Source of the DNA: Gammaproteobacteria bacterium
GTDB taxonomy: Bacteria > Pseudomonadota > Gammaproteobacteria > GRL18
Assembly: GCA_023144715.1 (NCBI GenBank)
Contig: JAGLFC010000111.1
Span: forward strand, 1-6,361
Direction: 5' to 3'
Length of the DNA stretch: 6,361 nucleotides
This document shows, in pieces, positions 6,009-6,361 of this stretch (position 1 is the first letter of the stretch; each line of letters opens with the position of its first letter). The notes under the pieces were generated by a model, which saw nothing but the letters and a program-made list of their open reading frames with translations, had not been told where the DNA came from and did not search any database. The translations under genes were made by a program, and so were the position numbers.

Positions 6009-6361
6009 ATGAGTATTAATAAAAGTTCAGCCACCACTATTGCCCATGTTTTGTCAGAAGCTCTGCCTTATATTAGAAAATTTCAGGGTAAAACGATTGT
6101 GATTAAATATGGTGGTAATGCCATGATTGATAACGATCTTAAAGCAAGTTTTGCACGTGATATTGTCTTATTAAAATTGGTCGGACTCAATCCTGTGGTC
6201 GTACATGGTGGTGGCCCACAAATCGGTCATCTTTTAGAAAGAATTGGTAAAGAAAGCTCATTTATTGGTGGTATGCGTGTGACTGATAAAGAAACAATGG
6301 ATGTTGTTGAAATGGTATTAGGGGGGCAGGTTAATAAAGAAATTGTAGCTCTACTTAATTC
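6009..6361 (+). CDS. argB: acetylglutamate kinase (5' part, cut by window edge)
   Basis: ArgB phosphorylates N-acetylglutamate with ATP, the second step of arginine synthesis, in the cytoplasm. The window holds 117 codons plus two bases of a protein that is usually about 300 residues. Visible family motifs are the nucleotide-site KYGGNAM (33-39), the substrate-binding VHGGGPQI (65-72), GMRVTD (88-93) and VEMVLGGQVNKEIV. The N-terminal helix of about 20 residues before LPYIRKFQGK is the element that, in known members, marks the hexameric arginine-inhibited type, so feedback control is likely but inferred. The ATG at 6009 gives a start like that of Pseudomonas ArgB. There is no clear ribosome binding site, only purine-rich AT sequence. 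It follows algC by 40 bases with no visible terminator or good promoter, so it is probably cotranscribed. Confidence 0.95.
   Translation, partial: MSINKSSATTIAHVLSEALPYIRKFQGKTIVIKYGGNAMIDNDLKASFARDIVLLKLVGLNPVVVHGGGPQIGHLLERIGKESSFIGGMRVTDKETMDVVEMVLGGQVNKEIVALLN

Overview
The window is a chromosomal housekeeping segment from an AT-rich (by eye roughly 35-40% G+C) gammaproteobacterium. The evidence is a proteobacterial RpoH with its family-specific box, a coaBC-dut pair, and the order radC / coaBC / dut / algC / argB, which I recall from Pseudomonas. Low G+C together with an interrupted radC and an eroded algC active site would fit a host-associated or otherwise streamlined lineage, but that is inference and I cannot name the genus. 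I see no mobile elements, tRNA or rRNA genes, or CRISPR array.

Layout. Positions 1-821 (minus strand) hold nearly all of rpoH, the heat-shock sigma factor, cut by the window edge about ten residues before its end. Positions 822-980 are an AT-rich leader with a sigma70-like promoter for rpoH. Positions 981-1655 (minus) hold radC, which reads as one full-length frame with a single in-frame TGA between its helix-hairpin-helix and JAB/MPN domains. Positions 1656-1792 are a divergent promoter region containing a perfect 7-bp inverted repeat. From 1793 everything is on the plus strand: coaBC (1793-3043), dut (3033-3491), an 825-residue AlgC-type protein (3491-5968), and the 5' part of argB (6009 to the edge).

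The plus-strand genes look like one transcription unit. coaBC and dut overlap by 11 bases, dut and algC by one base (TAATG), and argB follows after 40 bases with no terminator. CoaBC makes 4'-phosphopantetheine for coenzyme A, Dut removes dUTP and supplies dUMP, the AlgC relative belongs to the hexose-phosphate mutases, and ArgB is the second enzyme of arginine synthesis. They share a locus rather than a pathway.

The most notable observation concerns the AlgC relative. Its C-terminal half aligns almost without gaps to Pseudomonas AlgC as I remember it, but the phosphoserine is Gly, two of the three metal-binding Asp are Gly and Val, and the Arg, Lys, His and Ser contacts of the active site are Cys, Thr, Asp and Asn. 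The phosphate-binding loop, the overall fold motifs, the reading frame and a two-helix membrane-anchored N-terminal domain are all kept. It looks like a membrane-tethered pseudoenzyme, or an enzyme caught losing its function.
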